This document shows, in pieces, positions 26,873 to 36,730 of a DNA stretch of 64,000 nt. Origin of the DNA: CBDBEU01 sp965204565 (lineage in GTDB: Bacteria; Pseudomonadota; Alphaproteobacteria; Rhizobiales; TMED25); NCBI GenBank assembly GCA_965204565.1, contig CBDBEU010000005.1, positions 1,054,001-1,118,000 on the forward strand. Direction: 5' to 3'. Below the pieces are notes generated by a model. The model did no database searches. It was not told the origin of the DNA and saw only the letters and a list, made by a program, of their open reading frames with translations. The translations under genes were made by a program, and so were the position numbers. Position 1 is the first letter of the stretch, and every line of letters begins with the position of its first letter.

Positions 26873-27861
26873 TTATCCCCAAAGCTCGGGTTTTGAAATT
26901 TCCATTGCTGAGCCGTCATAGTGAATTGCATGTTTTCGATCGGTCGCTAGATAGAGCGGGGCATCGAGATCGACGAGGTCGGCCTTGGAAGCAATCAGTT
27001 GAGCGGGAGCGATGCCAAGAGACGTTGAAAACATACACCCGACCATGACCTTGAGGTCACATACATGCGCTGCGCTTTCTAGCTTCAGCGCTTCGGTGAG
27101 CCCGCCGGTCTTGTCCAGTTTGATATTGACCATCTCGTAGCGCCCGACAAGTTCTTCAATATCTGCACTGGTGAGGCAGGATTCGTCCGCACAAATTATG
27201 ACCGGGTGGTCAATTTCGGCGAGGGCCTGGTCTTTTCCGGCAGGAAGAGGTTGTTCGATCATCTCAACGCCATATGCCAGAGCAGCGTCGAGGACTGATG
27301 GCAGGGACAGTGGACAAAGTGCTTCATTGGCGTCGGCAATCAGGCGTGCATCAGCACGCATTTGGCGAACGGCTTTGATCCGCTCCGCATCGTCGCCATC
27401 GCCTCCCAGTTTGAGTTTGATCAGATTGTGCCGGTTTGCACTGCCGGCGATTTGCGTCATTGCTTGCGGAGTACCAAGGCTTATTGAGAATGCAGTTTCG
27501 ATGGTTTGTGGTTTTGATCTGCCCGCCAGAGCCCAAACCGATTTAGCAGCCTTTTTGGCTTCCAAATCCCATAGCGCGCAGTCAACGGCATTACGCGCAG
27601 CGCTTGGTTTCATCGCCTGTGCGAGTGCTTCGCGATCAAGTCCGGCTTGAAGATCGTCTGAAAATCGGGCGATTTCGGCCTGGGCGCTCTTACAGTTCTC
27701 CCCATAGCGTTCTGTGGGGCGGCCTTCACCGCAGCCGGCAATGCCGTCTTCAATGATCGTGATCCGCACCACTTCAGCAGCGTGCGCATTGCACGCGATA
27801 TCTTGAAGGGTGTTGTGAGTGGAAAGGACTCGATCTTTATTTCGATTTTGCGGCGTGCCAT
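26873..27861 (-). pseudogene. dipeptide epimerase (L-Ala-D/L-Glu epimerase, enolase superfamily), N-terminal frameshift
   Basis: Epimerases of this type act on L-Ala-D-Glu from murein peptide recycling. The start MARRKIEIKIESFPLTTPFK at 27861 is the proper N-terminus; near 27785 (ATATCGCGTGCAATGCGC) the phase changes and the rest, beginning NAHAAEVVRITIIEDGIAGC, is open to 26873. The catalytic set is present: Lys in NLIKLKLGG, metal ligands DAN, IEQPLP and ADESC, and Lys in VNIKLDKTGG. About 325 residues in all, normal. The single frameshift is the only lesion; the shorter frame from 27772 would lack most of the capping domain's first strands. A real pseudogene or a single-base error are both possible. 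Confidence 0.8.
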
Positions 27862-27956
27862 TTTCCGGCGGTGGCCTTGATGTTTTCCGGCAATAGAGTC
27901 CGTTGCTTATGCGTGTTCTCTATTGCGGGCTGGTCCTTTTTTCGTTTCGGGTTCGC

Positions 27957-30900
27957 TCAGCTGAACCGTCCGGCCGCATGTGCAAGCATCAGGTAGACCT
28001 TGCCAGTTTCCGAGGTCAGATAGGTGTCGAGCAGTATGTTGTCCCGGTCGTCGTCAGAGGCCTGATCAACAAGGCGTTCAAAGTCGATTACATAGCGGTC
28101 GACATCACTGCAAAATTCCGCGTCTTCTCGATATTTTCGCGAAATCTCGTCGAACAGTTGCTGGCCGCGCATGGTGTAGAGACGCCGAGTGAAAACCTTG
28201 CGTTCGCCTGACTTGTAACGTTGCCACAACTCCGCCGGCGCCTGATGGTCGAGGGCGCGCGCAATGTCCATCGATATCGAGTTGAGACTTTCCACGACAT
28301 GGAGCTGGGTGCGCGCATCACCGCGTCGCTGCTGGTCTTCGCTGGCAGTTTCTTCACCATCTTCACGCGAGGCCGCTGCCAGCAGATCAGGCACACCCCA
28401 CCGCTCGCGAGAGCCCCGTGCGGCACGGCGGGCAGATGCACGTTGACCGCGCCCACCGTTTCTGGCGCCTTTTCGGGAAGGTTCGCGCGCCTCACGAGTG
28501 CGATCGCGGGTATCGATATCGGACATGTCTCCCGGCCCGGTATAGCGAGCAACAAGGTCGCCGAGATCGGAAAGTGCAGCAATCTGGTCGGCCACGACCT
28601 TGCGCAAGGCCGCAGTGTGCTGGCGTGTTTCTTCCGGCAAATCGAGAATGGCGCGCTTCATGGTATCACGGCTGCGCTCGAGTTCGTCCGCCATCTCCTT
28701 GGCCACCGCACCCATGGCAGTGGCGTTCTGAGCGAAGCGCTTGTTGGCTGCATCGATGCTGGAGGTAATGTCGTGAGCTGACCCCTCATAACTCTTGCGG
28801 TAGGCAGAGGCCATGTCGGAAAGCTCGCCGGCAGTTGCGTTGTGTAGTTTTTCCAACTCGGCCAGTACCTTGGCGCTCATTTCCGATGCGCTCTTGCCTA
28901 TCGATTCTGAAACAAACTGCGAAGCACTTTGCGCCTCGGTGAGGCGTTTTGCTGCCTGGCCCGCCATGCGTTCAAGTTGTACAGCCGCGGCTTGAGCGGT
29001 TTCGTTGGAGGCGCGCGTGAGGGAGCGCGTGATTTCGGAGACTTTTTGGTCCGCTTCGTGCGCCACGTGCTCAAGTAGCTCGGTCGACTTGCGGCTCGAT
29101 TCCTCCGACTGCTTTGCCATCAACTCTGCGATGTGACGTGCCTTTTCCTCGGCCTCCTGTACCGCGCGATCGAGTTCGGCGGTGGCTGTAGCCCCAGCAT
29201 CGTCAGATGCCTTGGAGAGCAGGGCGTTGATTTCATCGGCCTTAGACAATGCTGTCTTCATGCCGTGATCAAGTTCGGCGAGCGCCATGCGTGCGGTTTC
29301 GCGCGAAGCCTCGCCGATAATTCCAGACACCTCATTCGCCCTGGTGATTGTCTGCTGCATGGCACGCTCCAGGTCGTCGACGGCGATGCGAGAAGTTTCC
29401 TGTGCCACCTTGACCAAAGTGTTGGAGACGTCGTTGGCCTTCTCAATAGACTGCTGTAACACCTGATCCAGTTCGACAGCTGTGGCACTGGCGGTGTCGG
29501 AGGCAGCGCTGGTGATGACTTTCGCCGCTTCGCCGGCCGCATTGATGGCGGCTTCCATCGTCTTTTCCATTTCGCGGCTGGTGTGCTCGGAAGTTTCGGT
29601 GGAAATCTTGCCGAGCAGCTCGGCGAGATCATTGGCCTTGCTGGTGACTTCATAGATCACACGGTCATATTCAGCCGAGGCGCCGCTGGTGGCTTCGCGT
29701 GCTGCATTGGCAAGGGCCTCGGTGAGTGCGTTGGCCCGCTCCAATCCGATTGACATGGTGCGGTCGAGTTCAGTAGAGGTGTAGTCTGTTGCTTCGCGCA
29801 TCGAGCCTGACAGTGATTCCGATACCGTGTTGATGCGCGTGATCATGGTGTCGAGAGTTGTCTCGAAAGTTGTGGCCGCGCCGGTCGTCGCCACGGTGAC
29901 CTGATCGGCCGCTCCGCGCGCGCGATCAATGGCGGCTTCCATCGCCTTTTCCATTTCGCGGCTGGTGTGCTCGGAAGTTTCGGCGGCACGCTCCAGGTCG
30001 TCGACGGCGATGCGAGAAGTTTCCTGTGCCACCTTGACCAAAGTGTTGGAGACGTCGTTGGCCTTCTCAATAGACTGCTGTAACACCTGATCCAGTTCGA
30101 CAGCTGTGGCACTGGCGGTGTCGGAGGCAGCGCTGGTGATGACTTTCGCCGCTTCGCCGGCCGCATTGATGGCGGCTTCCATCGTCTTTTCCATTTCGCG
30201 GCTGGTGTGCTCGGAAGTTTCGGTGGAAATCTTGCCGAGCAGCTCGGCGAGATCATTGGCCTTGCTGGTGACTTCATAGATCACACGGTCATATTCAGCC
30301 GAGGCGCCGCTGGTGGCTTCGCGTGCTGCATTGGCAAGGGCCTCGGTGAGTGCGTTGGCCCGCTCCAATCCGATTGACATGGTGCGGTCGAGTTCAGTAG
30401 AGGTGTAGTCTGTTGCTTCGCGCATCGAGCCTGACAGTGATTCCGATACCGTGTTGATGCGCGTGATCATGGTGTCGAGAGTTGTCTCGAAAGTTGTGGC
30501 CGCGCCGGTCGTCGCCACGGTGACCTGATCGGCCGCTCCGCGCGCGCGATCAATGGCGGCTTCCATCGCCTTTTCCATTTCGCGGCTGGTGTGCTCGGAA
30601 GTTTCGGCGGCACGCTCCAGGTCGTCGACGGCGATGCGAGAAGTTTCCTGTGCCACCTTGACCAAAGTGTTGGAGACGTCGTTGGCCTTCTCAATAGACT
30701 GCTGTAACACCTGATCCAGTTCGACAGCTGTGGCACTGGCGGTGTCGGAGGCAGCGCTGGTGATGACTTTCGCCGCTTCGCCGGCCGCATTGATGGCGGC
30801 TTCCATCGTCTTTTCCATTTCGCGGCTGGTGTGCTCGGAAGTTTCGGTGGAAATCTTGCCGAGCAGCTCGGCGAGATCATTGGCCTTGCTGGTGACTTCA

Positions 30901-33854
30901 TAGATCACACGGTCATATTCAGCCGAGGCGCCGCTGGTGGCTTCGCGTGCTGCATTGGCAAGGGCCTCGGTGAGTGCGTTGGCCCGCTCCAATCCGATTG
31001 ACATGGTGCGGTCGAGTTCAGTAGAGGTGTAGTCTGTTGCTTCGCGCATCGAGCCTGACAGTGATTCCGATACCGTGTTGATGCGCGTGATCATGGTGTC
31101 GAGAGTTGTCTCGAAAGTTGTGGCCGCGCCGGTCGTCGCCACGGTGACCTGATCGGCCGCTCCGCGCGCGCGATCAATGGCGGCTTCCATCGCCTTTTCC
31201 ATTTCGCGGCTGGTGTGCTCGGAAGTTTCGGCGGCACGCTCCAGGTCGTCGACGGCGATGCGAGAAGTTTCCTGTGCCACCTTGACCAAGGTGTTGGAGA
31301 CGTCGTTGGCCTTCTCAATAGACTGCTGTAACACCTGATCCAGTTCGACAGCTGTGGCACTGGCGGTGTCGGAGGCAGCGCTGGTGATGACTTTCGCCGC
31401 TTCGCCGGCCGCATTGATGGCGGCTTCCATCGTCTTTTCCATTTCGCGGCTGGTGTGCTCGGAAGTTTCGGTGGAAATCTTGCCGAGCAGCTCGGCGAGA
31501 TCATTGGCCTTGCTGGTGACTTCATAGATCATACGGTCATATTCAGCCGAGGCGCCGCTGGTGGCTTCGCGTGCTGCATTGGCAAGGGCCTCGGTGAGTG
31601 CGTTGGCCCGCTCCAATCCGATTGACATGGTGCGGTCGAGTTCAGTAGAGGTGTAGTCTGTTGCTTCGCGCATCGAGCCTGACAGTGATTCCGATACCGT
31701 GTTGATGCGCGTGATCATGGTGTCGAGAGTTGTCTCGAAAGTTGTGGCCGCGCCGGTCGTCGCCACGGTGGCCTGATCGGCCGCTTCGCGCGCGCGATCA
31801 ATGGCAGAACGGACCGCCTTGTCGAGTTCACCTTGCGCATGATCAGCGGTTTCAGTCGCTACGGTGGCGAGGAGTTCTGACAACTGGTTTGCACCTTGCG
31901 TGGCCTCAGCGATCACTCGCTCATATTCGGCTGATGTATTGGCGGTGACATCCTGCGCTGCGGCACTCATGATCAATGATATATCATTGGTCCTTTCGAC
32001 CGCTGCTGCGAGCATGCGGTCGAATTCAGCGGATACTGAATTTGATGAGTCGGTGGTCGCGCGGGTTACGATCTCGGAAAGCTGGCTTGCTTTTTGAAGC
32101 GCCACATTGAGCGTTTCGTCCAGATTTCCGGCGACACTGGTGGTCGAGTTGGCAAGTGCGTCACGCAACGTATCTGCGATTTCGGCTGCTTTTTGAATTG
32201 TATGCTCGACGGCGCGGTCAATCTCGATGGTTGCCGCGCGAGTGGTTTCGTCAGCCGCAACCGACAGGACGGACTGAACAGAAGCAGCTTTTTCTTCAGC
32301 AAGCTTCAATGCTTCATTGATCTGCGTGTTTGCTGTTTCCACTGATTCCTTGGTGTTTGCGGCAAAGGACTCAGTGACCTTGCGAACTTGCTCATCGGCA
32401 CCGGAAAACGCCTGCTCAAATTGCTCGGATGCACCTTCGGCGACTCGAATTGCATCCTCCGAAACCCGGCTCAGCATTTCGGCGACTGAACGTGATTTAT
32501 CTTCGGCGGTTTTGGATGCATCATCGATGGTGGTGGCGGCTGCACCATGAATGCGTTCAAGCTCGACAAGTGCCAGTTGTGCGGCTCCTTGAGCATTGGT
32601 GGTGAACTGATCGATCACTTCACGGGCGTTCGATTCGGCACCAGAGAATGTGTCGCGCACAACTTCACCCATGGATCCCATGAGTTGGTCGATATCCCTG
32701 ATCCGGGAGGACAGATCCTCGGATAGATGGGCCAGAGAATCATGGCGTGACTTCAACGCGTCGTCGATCTGTATATTGGTGCTCTGAAGAGATTCAGCGG
32801 CCTGATGCAGGCCGTCGGTCTGCTGGGCAAACTGGCTACTGATTTGCTCAACGTCGGAAACGATGCGCTCCGACACCTGGCGCAGATCGTTGGTCCGTTC
32901 ATCGAGCTGACTGGTTGCGCCGTCTGAACGCTGGACAACCATTTCGGCCGCCTGCGAAAGGGCCTGGGCCGTGTTCGTCATGCCCTGTAGCGCAGCGTTG
33001 ATGCCTTCGGTGCGCTCCGTGATGCGCGTTTCGATGGCTTTCATATTTTCCGCCGAACCTTCGATCAACCCATGCAGGCTTGATGCTTCTTGTCCGAGGC
33101 GGGTGAGAATTGGCTCCAGTTCATTGTGGATGTTTTCGGTCAGCGAGTTCATGGCGCCACGCTCGCTCTCGATAGTCATGACCAGCTTCTTCATCCGGTC
33201 TTCATTATCGGAGTATGAGCGCTCTAACGCGGTTACTTCGTTACTGACCAAAACTTCGAGCTCGCCGGCACGCGCCAATGCACGCTCAATACCATCAGAC
33301 ATGGCAGCGACTTCGCCTCGTATTGCCTGGCCAACCGATGTCACCGCTTCACGGGTGAAGGTTTCAGGCTGGGCAAGACGCAGGGAGGTTTGAAGCATGG
33401 CTTGCGCCATCAAGCGCAACTCTTTGGTGCGGCGGATCATGTAGGCAATGGTCCAGAAAAACGGAACCGGCAGGAAGATGACGACACATGCGACCAGAAA
33501 ATTAGGTTCGCTCAGCAGAGAGATGAAGGAGTCGGCTATGGCAATTCGCTCGCCGAACTCACTGAGGATGAAAACAATGCCGATGAACATCCACACCACG
33601 GTGAGAATGGCGGCGGTATAGAGCGGGCCACTGGTCGGGGTGCGGCGCAGGCCTTCGATCAGGGCGGCAGCAAATGGCTCGTCGTCATTTGCTGCAGCGC
33701 TGAGGGCGCGGCGCGGGTCGCTTGGAAATTTTACGGGTTGTTCTGCTTTCGCGGCGTTGCGCCGGGCACGCGCACTTGCGCGCGTTTTCTTTTGCGGCTC
33801 AACCGAACTCTTGCTGCTGGCATTCGTCGCATCTTCATGTGCCATGTTTTTCAC
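27957..33854 (-). CDS. giant membrane-anchored coiled-coil protein (apolipoprotein A1/A4/E-like repeats)
   Basis: 1965 residues. The N-terminus is charged and Ala/Lys-rich (about 1-70), followed by two membrane segments (YTAAILTVVWMFIGIVFIL and FLVACVVIFLPVPFFWTIAY, about residues 80-135). After these comes a very long alpha-helical/coiled-coil region (about 140-1760) of heptad- and hendecad-like Glu/Ala-rich repeats resembling methyl-accepting and apolipoprotein-type helices. A basic linker (EPSRKGARNGGRGQRASARR) and a C-terminal globular part (LWQRYKSGERKVFTRRLYTM ... LMLAHAAGRFS) follow. Such proteins are conserved in Rhizobiales and are sometimes labelled kinesin-like; function unknown. 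About 3.9 copies of a 208-residue unit lie inside. The frame is perfectly open despite repeats, so it is under selection. Confidence 0.88.
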   Translation of the reverse strand: MKNMAHEDATNASSKSSVEPQKKTRASARARRNAAKAEQPVKFPSDPRRALSAAANDDEPFAAALIEGLRRTPTSGPLYTAAILTVVWMFIGIVFILSEFGERIAIADSFISLLSEPNFLVACVVIFLPVPFFWTIAYMIRRTKELRLMAQAMLQTSLRLAQPETFTREAVTSVGQAIRGEVAAMSDGIERALARAGELEVLVSNEVTALERSYSDNEDRMKKLVMTIESERGAMNSLTENIHNELEPILTRLGQEASSLHGLIEGSAENMKAIETRITERTEGINAALQGMTNTAQALSQAAEMVVQRSDGATSQLDERTNDLRQVSERIVSDVEQISSQFAQQTDGLHQAAESLQSTNIQIDDALKSRHDSLAHLSEDLSSRIRDIDQLMGSMGEVVRDTFSGAESNAREVIDQFTTNAQGAAQLALVELERIHGAAATTIDDASKTAEDKSRSVAEMLSRVSEDAIRVAEGASEQFEQAFSGADEQVRKVTESFAANTKESVETANTQINEALKLAEEKAASVQSVLSVAADETTRAATIEIDRAVEHTIQKAAEIADTLRDALANSTTSVAGNLDETLNVALQKASQLSEIVTRATTDSSNSVSAEFDRMLAAAVERTNDISLIMSAAAQDVTANTSAEYERVIAEATQGANQLSELLATVATETADHAQGELDKAVRSAIDRAREAADQATVATTGAATTFETTLDTMITRINTVSESLSGSMREATDYTSTELDRTMSIGLERANALTEALANAAREATSGASAEYDRMIYEVTSKANDLAELLGKISTETSEHTSREMEKTMEAAINAAGEAAKVITSAASDTASATAVELDQVLQQSIEKANDVSNTLVKVAQETSRIAVDDLERAAETSEHTSREMEKAMEAAIDRARGAADQVTVATTGAATTFETTLDTMITRINTVSESLSGSMREATDYTSTELDRTMSIGLERANALTEALANAAREATSGASAEYDRVIYEVTSKANDLAELLGKISTETSEHTSREMEKTMEAAINAAGEAAKVITSAASDTASATAVELDQVLQQSIEKANDVSNTLVKVAQETSRIAVDDLERAAETSEHTSREMEKAMEAAIDRARGAADQVTVATTGAATTFETTLDTMITRINTVSESLSGSMREATDYTSTELDRTMSIGLERANALTEALANAAREATSGASAEYDRVIYEVTSKANDLAELLGKISTETSEHTSREMEKTMEAAINAAGEAAKVITSAASDTASATAVELDQVLQQSIEKANDVSNTLVKVAQETSRIAVDDLERAAETSEHTSREMEKAMEAAIDRARGAADQVTVATTGAATTFETTLDTMITRINTVSESLSGSMREATDYTSTELDRTMSIGLERANALTEALANAAREATSGASAEYDRVIYEVTSKANDLAELLGKISTETSEHTSREMEKTMEAAINAAGEAAKVITSAASDTASATAVELDQVLQQSIEKANDVSNTLVKVAQETSRIAVDDLERAMQQTITRANEVSGIIGEASRETARMALAELDHGMKTALSKADEINALLSKASDDAGATATAELDRAVQEAEEKARHIAELMAKQSEESSRKSTELLEHVAHEADQKVSEITRSLTRASNETAQAAAVQLERMAGQAAKRLTEAQSASQFVSESIGKSASEMSAKVLAELEKLHNATAGELSDMASAYRKSYEGSAHDITSSIDAANKRFAQNATAMGAVAKEMADELERSRDTMKRAILDLPEETRQHTAALRKVVADQIAALSDLGDLVARYTGPGDMSDIDTRDRTREAREPSRKGARNGGRGQRASARRAARGSRERWGVPDLLAAASREDGEETASEDQQRRGDARTQLHVVESLNSISMDIARALDHQAPAELWQRYKSGERKVFTRRLYTMRGQQLFDEISRKYREDAEFCSDVDRYVIDFERLVDQASDDDRDNILLDTYLTSETGKVYLMLAHAAGRFS
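29361..31806 (-). repeat. 624-bp (208-codon) tandem repeats, about 3.9 nearly identical copies
   Basis: Identical landmarks recur every 624 bases, for example GGCACGCTCCAGGTCGTCGA at about 29361, 29985, 30609 and 31233, and the segment CTGATCGGCCGCT before CGCGCGCGATCAATGG in each unit. Only a few base differences are visible (for example ATCATACGG near 31529 against ATCACACGG in the others). The period is a multiple of three, so the reading frame is preserved. The unit encodes the coiled-coil stretch from SEHTSREMEKAMEAAIDRA to QETSRIAVDDLERAAET. Near-identity means recent amplification or ongoing gene conversion. Confidence 0.95.
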
Positions 33855-34189
33855 TCAACTATCTGCTGTCCGTACCGCATGGCCTCATGCGGTCATGATC
33901 ACAAGGCGCCAGAGCGGGCTTAAACGTGGCCGCGATGGCACGGGGCACTTAATGACTGCCAAATCATGCATTAATTGCGGCAAACTTTGTCCAATTTATC
34001 AGCAGTATCGTTAACTATGCGGAAGTGCACGTTGAATCTGTTGGTTCACAGGTCCAACACGTGCCATCCAAATCCAACTGCCAAGCCATTGAATCAACAT
34101 TCATGCTTTTCTTTTGACGACCGCTTGCCGAAAAGCGTAGCATTGATTTAACGCCTTATTATACGCAGATTATTACACTCATGTAGGGT
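33855..34189. other. intergenic region, probable promoter of the giant coiled-coil gene
   Basis: About 330 bases, noticeably A/T-richer than the surroundings (for example around 34005-34170). No protein-coding frame with recognisable sequence. It should contain the leader and promoter of the minus-strand giant gene. The left end of an IS3 remnant begins at about 34190. Confidence 0.5.
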
Positions 34190-34867
34190 TCCGTGACGTG
34201 GGTCTTTGAAAGCGTTCTGCCCTGATTGAGAGAATCCGACTTCATTTGAACGTCACAAGAGACGAAAATGAGTCGGAGAAAGAACTGTTTTCCCCGGAGC
34301 GAATTATCAGAATGCTGCGTGAAGCCGAGGTTCGGCTTGGCCGGGGCGCGAGGGTGGGCGAGGTTTGCCGCAGCCTTTGTGTGTCGGAGCAGAGTTGCTG
34401 TCGATGGCGTCGCATGTACGGCGGCATGGAGGCGAACCAGGCGCATCGGCTGAAGGAGCCGGAGCGTGAGAACGGGCGGGTGAAGAAAGCGGTTGCGGAT
34501 CCGACGCCGGACAAGCCGATCTTGAATGAGGCCCTTACGGGAAAGTACCGAGCCCTTCGCGTCGCCGCGCTCAAGTCGATCATGTCATCACGGAGTTGAA
34601 GGTGTCCGAGCGTCGGGCTTGCAGGACGCTCGGCCGGCATCGATCGACACAACGCAAGAAGCCGTAAGGCCGGGCGGATGAGGATATTCCGACACAAGCC
34701 GTCATCTGCCTTGCCTGCCGGTATGGTGGTTACGGGTATCGCCGGCATCCACCGGCTGCCTGGGCAGGATGGCCGGTGTGTCGGCCTGAACAGGGTCAAG
34801 CGCATCCGGCGAGGGAAGGGCTGAAGGTTCCGATCAGGCAACCCGAGAGACGCCGGCTGTGGCTGAA
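34190..34867 (+). mobile_element. truncated IS3 family element (third type)
   Basis: The orfA frame from 34246 contains LFSPERIIRMLREAEVRLGR, GEVCRSLCVSEQSCCRWRRM and ERENGRVKKAVADPTPDKPI, an IS3-type helix-turn-helix and dimerisation region. OrfB follows in changing phases: VSERRACRTLGRHRSTQRKK, a stop, CLACRYGGYGYRRHPPAAWA and GLKVPIRQPERRRLWLN. The sequence breaks off at about 34867, just before the PAS gene, so the DDE core and right end are missing. A short piece of the same orfA start is at 36731-36790. Confidence 0.72.
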
Positions 34868-34872
34868 CCGGT

Positions 34873-35421
34873 TCAGGCCATGGCAGCCAATGGATCCATC
34901 TTGCCGACAGAATCCTGTCCAGACAAACGCACTGCCTTGCCCACCGGAATGAAGGCGTCATGTGACAGGATCATCGTTACGGAGCGCCCGTCATCAGACA
35001 GCGGCAGCCGCAACCAGAACTGAACAAGATGATCCTTTCCCGCAAGGGGTGTTCTCACTATCCCCTGCGCGGGGCGCGCGGCATCGCTGACGCGCCGATA
35101 AGCGGCGGTCCAATACCCAGCCTTGTCGCCCCATTCAAGGTCCTCGACATAGATTCCGGTGATTTCCCTCCCATAGACGTCATAAAGGCGCGTACCTGCA
35201 AGCCGAACGCGATAGCGAGGCGGATCTTTCTCCACGTCGATCAGGCTGACCTGTGGAAGCAATCGAGGTATGTGACCTGGATGAATATCTGCACGGCGCG
35301 GCATCTGCCGACCGCCGCCCTTGTTCAACCAGTAATCATACAACTCAAGCTGTTCCGGAATCACCAGTTGCGCCCGAAACGCTAATTCCGACCCCCGCAT
35401 TTTTCTTCCATCCCGCCGCAT
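34873..35421 (-). CDS. PAS-domain protein (PAS_5 family)
   Basis: 182 residues from ATG 35421 (MRRDGRKMRGSELAFRAQLV), or 175 from ATG 35400. A single PAS_5-type domain is visible: ELYDYWLNKGGGRQMPRRAD, IHPGHIPRLLPQVSLIDVEK, PPRYRVRLAGTRLYDVYGRE and FWLRLPLSDDGRSVTMILSH. Proteins of this kind are single-domain, cytoplasmic and common in alphaproteobacteria; no signalling output domain is attached and no ligand is known. The 3' end touches the broken end of an IS3 remnant, so the last residues after FIPVGKAVRLS could be partly altered. Otherwise no lesion. Confidence 0.85.
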   Translation of the reverse strand: MRRDGRKMRGSELAFRAQLVIPEQLELYDYWLNKGGGRQMPRRADIHPGHIPRLLPQVSLIDVEKDPPRYRVRLAGTRLYDVYGREITGIYVEDLEWGDKAGYWTAAYRRVSDAARPAQGIVRTPLAGKDHLVQFWLRLPLSDDGRSVTMILSHDAFIPVGKAVRLSGQDSVGKMDPLAAMA

Positions 35422-35517
35422 TCAAATCCGATACGACTATGAATCGGGGCCGCGCAACACGCAAGAGTAATGATTGCAACACTCGACACTATTGGACACG
35501 AATTTGGGCGGGAGCCG

Positions 35518-36730
35518 GGTAATCCCGGCATTTTTGCGGGGTCCTGGTCGTAGAATTTACGCGGCCATTCTCAGTTTCCGGGCAGGGGTCATCCCGCGGT
35601 TGCCCATGTTGGGGCGTTCGTTGTTGTAGGTACCGGGTTGTAGGACCGGAGCCACCCGGTGGCAATCCGCCGCACCTCCTCGATGCTTTCGAAGATGTCG
35701 TGATCCAGCCACCGGTGCCTGACCGTTCGGTTGTATCGCTCGACGCAAGCGTTCTGCCGCGGCTTTCCCGGCTGGATACAGGCCGGCACGATGCCCCTCT
35801 GTTCGGCCCGTTCGATCAACCTGCCACTGACGTATTCCAAGCCATTGTCGACCCTGATCGCCCTTGGCGCCCCGCCATTCGATGATCCGGTTCAAGGCCC
35901 GCACGACACGTTCGGCCGGCAGCGAAAAGTCCACCTCGATGCCCGGCCCCTCACGATTGAAGTCGTCCGGGACGTTCAGCAGCCGAAAGCCCCTTCCGTC
36001 ACCCGGCCGGATCCGCCATGAAATCCATCGACCAGACCTCGCCTGGCGCGTCCGGCACGGCCGGTTCCCCGGGTTTCTCACGCTTCAGGCGCCTGCGGGG
36101 CTTGATGCGCAGGTCTGGTTCCAGATCGAGATAGATCCGGTAGACGCGTTTGGGGTTCCAGACATGGCCCTGAACGTGGCCCAGATACAGGAAACACAGC
36201 CCGAAGCCCCAGGTTTTCCTGGCATTGGTCAGTTCGACAAACAGATCCGCGATCTGTTCGTTCCCTTCGTCCAGCTTCGGGCTGTATCTGTAGCACGTCT
36301 GGCCGATGGAGAACCCGCGGCAGGCCGGCGCAATACCGACGCCCTTCATCGCCACCGCTTTCACGGCCAGCTCTCGGCGCTGAGCCGGCCGTATCATTTT
36401 TTCCGAGGGCCTCCCTTCCTTGAGCAGATCGTCTGCATGCCGACATCGACGTATATGCGCTTCAGCCGCCGGTTCTCCTCGGCGATGGCCGTCATCTCGC
36501 TGATCAGGCGCGTGTCCATGACGGCATATCTGGCGCGCCATTTGTAGACCGTGGCGCTGCTCATGCCCTGTTCGCGGCACAACCCGGATACGGGCACGCC
36601 GTTCTCCATCTGACGCAGAATACCCATGATCAGGGCCGCGGTGAAACGTGTCTTCTTCATCGGAATCTCCTCAGTCATCCTGCCGAGAAAATTCTACGTC
36701 CAAGCCACCTTGACTTTCGGGGGGATTACC
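35518..36730 (-). mobile_element. IS3 family element (second type), copy 2, without target duplication
   Basis: Nearly identical to the element at 20006-21214 but inverted. Ends: GGTAATCCCGGCATTTTTGC at 35518 and CCCGAAAG... to GGGGGGATTACC ending 36730. The flanking tetranucleotides are GCCG on the left and CTGT on the right, so there is no duplication, unlike copy 1. On the right it abuts a scrap of another IS3 element. This suggests deletion or recombination at one side after insertion. Confidence 0.87.
35557..36678 (-). pseudogene. IS3 family transposase (orfA 36394-36678, orfB with frameshifts), copy 2
   Basis: OrfA MTEEIPMKKTRFTAALIMGI, SGLCREQGMSSATVYKWRAR; orfB IRPAQRRELAVKAVAMKGVG, EVWSMDFMAD then a phase change near 36005, DDFNREGPGIEVDFSLPAER, a second change near 35870, YVSGRLIERAEQRGIVPACI, KPRQNACVERYNRTVRHRWL and YNNERPNMGNRGMTPARKL. 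It differs from copy 1 at a small number of bases and has an additional indel around ADPAG (36005) and SGRLIERAE (35815). Inactive. Confidence 0.82.

Noticed and set aside
29361..31806. Repeats considered as a CRISPR array or satellite
   Set aside because: The unit is 624 bases without alternating spacers, stays in one reading frame and encodes coiled coil.
27903..33923. Numerous open frames on the plus strand and in other minus-strand phases across the giant gene, including four 144-codon frames at 624-bp intervals
   Set aside because: They are out-of-phase shadows of the repeat-containing coiled-coil gene. Their periodic recurrence follows the DNA repeat and their sequences (Pro/Arg/Ser-rich) have no family resemblance.
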